A DNA stretch of 64,000 bases from Gemmatimonas sp. (GTDB lineage: Bacteria > Gemmatimonadota > Gemmatimonadetes > Gemmatimonadales > Gemmatimonadaceae), in contig JAABRL010000006.1 in NCBI GenBank assembly GCA_011390935.1, forward strand, positions 57,020 to 121,019. The letters are read 5' to 3'. The notes below the pieces were generated by a model. It made no database searches, was not told where the DNA came from, and saw only the letters and a list, made by a program, of their open reading frames with translations. The position numbers and the translations under genes were made by a program. Position 1 is the stretch's first letter, and every line of letters starts with the position of its first letter. This document shows, one piece after another, positions 63,830-64,000 of the stretch.

Positions 63830-64000
63830 TCACCCCATCGCCGGCACCACCACCGTCCCCGGCACCACCGCCTCCTGCTCCATCGGCCCCGCCAGCAGCT
63901 TGTACAGCACCGGCGTGACCAGCCGCGCAATGAACGTACTCGAGACCAACCCGCCGATGATCACCCACGCCAGCGGCGAATACAGCGCCGATTCCTGAAT
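63830..64000 (-). CDS. RND efflux pump, C-terminal end (partial)
   Basis: The frame is open from the right edge to the TGA at 63830-63832 and encodes the last 56 residues. The stretch ALYSPLAWVIIGGLVSST and the following TPVLYKLL match the final membrane helix of heavy-metal or multidrug RND pumps. The rest is outside the window. The type (metal or drug) cannot be told from this end. Confidence 0.75.
   Translation of the reverse strand: MQESALYSPLAWVIIGGLVSSTFIARLVTPVLYKLLAGPMEQEAVVPGTVVVPAMG

Overview
The window is 64 kb of high-GC bacterial chromosome with tightly packed genes, many short or overlapping gene junctions, and no rRNA, tRNA, CRISPR array, insertion sequence or prophage that I can see. 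The gene content suggests a soil or freshwater Gram-negative of the Gemmatimonadota type. This is an inference from style, with no marker gene: a very large Ser/Thr kinase with a periplasmic tail, a sortilin/VPS10-like propeller protein, lipoprotein propellers, metallopeptidase-propeller-barrel proteins, and several secreted proteins built from carboxypeptidase-regulatory-like and TonB-plug modules. The left edge cuts an ATP-grasp gene and the right edge cuts an RND efflux pump gene.

Layout. 1-11 kb: ATP-grasp enzyme with a probable attenuated leader, an L,D-transpeptidase-like lipoprotein whose catalytic Cys is Ser, a convergent levansucrase (GH68) / fructanase (GH32) pair sharing a 15-bp hairpin, a DUF2231 membrane protein coupled to the GH32 gene, a DUF892-like ferritin-fold protein, a Crp/Fnr regulator, a propeller lipoprotein and isocitrate dehydrogenase. 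11-20 kb: NUDIX hydrolase divergent from a TetR-DUF418 operon with a striking operator, a YdeI protein, a metallopeptidase-propeller-barrel protein, an orphan D12 adenine methyltransferase and an FkbM methyltransferase. 20-28 kb: signalling block of HPt, hybrid histidine kinase, FIST sensor and REC-PAS-GGDEF-EAL protein, then a potassium channel. 28-42 kb: DoxX, hemolysin III and propeller lipoprotein operon, DEAD-box helicase, two tandem barrel-less plug proteins, tRNA-guanine transglycosylase, a BON-MscS channel in an operon with a 1,286-residue fusion of an alkaline-phosphatase-like enzyme and a serine hydrolase, and a divergent ECF sigma factor. 42-54 kb: VOC protein, a second hybrid histidine kinase, a two-barrel outer-membrane protein with a strong terminator, a third plug protein, glycerophosphodiesterase and the Ser/Thr kinase. 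54-64 kb: ankyrin and DUF4332 proteins, sortilin-like protein, TonB-like protein, collagen-like DUF4394 lipoprotein, a carboxypeptidase-regulatory-like protein, two DUF1990 proteins and the end of an RND pump.

How genes may work together. Levansucrase and the GH32 lipoprotein can make and then hydrolyse extracellular fructan. FIST protein, hybrid kinase, HPt and the REC-GGDEF-EAL protein have the parts of one phosphorelay controlling cyclic di-GMP. The phosphatase/lipase fusion and MscS share an operon, suggesting envelope lipid turnover linked to membrane tension. The most unusual items are that fusion, the three-member family of barrel-less TonB-plug proteins with an invariant cysteine pair (31930-33360, 33426-34802, 48266-49063), and the L,D-transpeptidase-like protein lacking its nucleophile.
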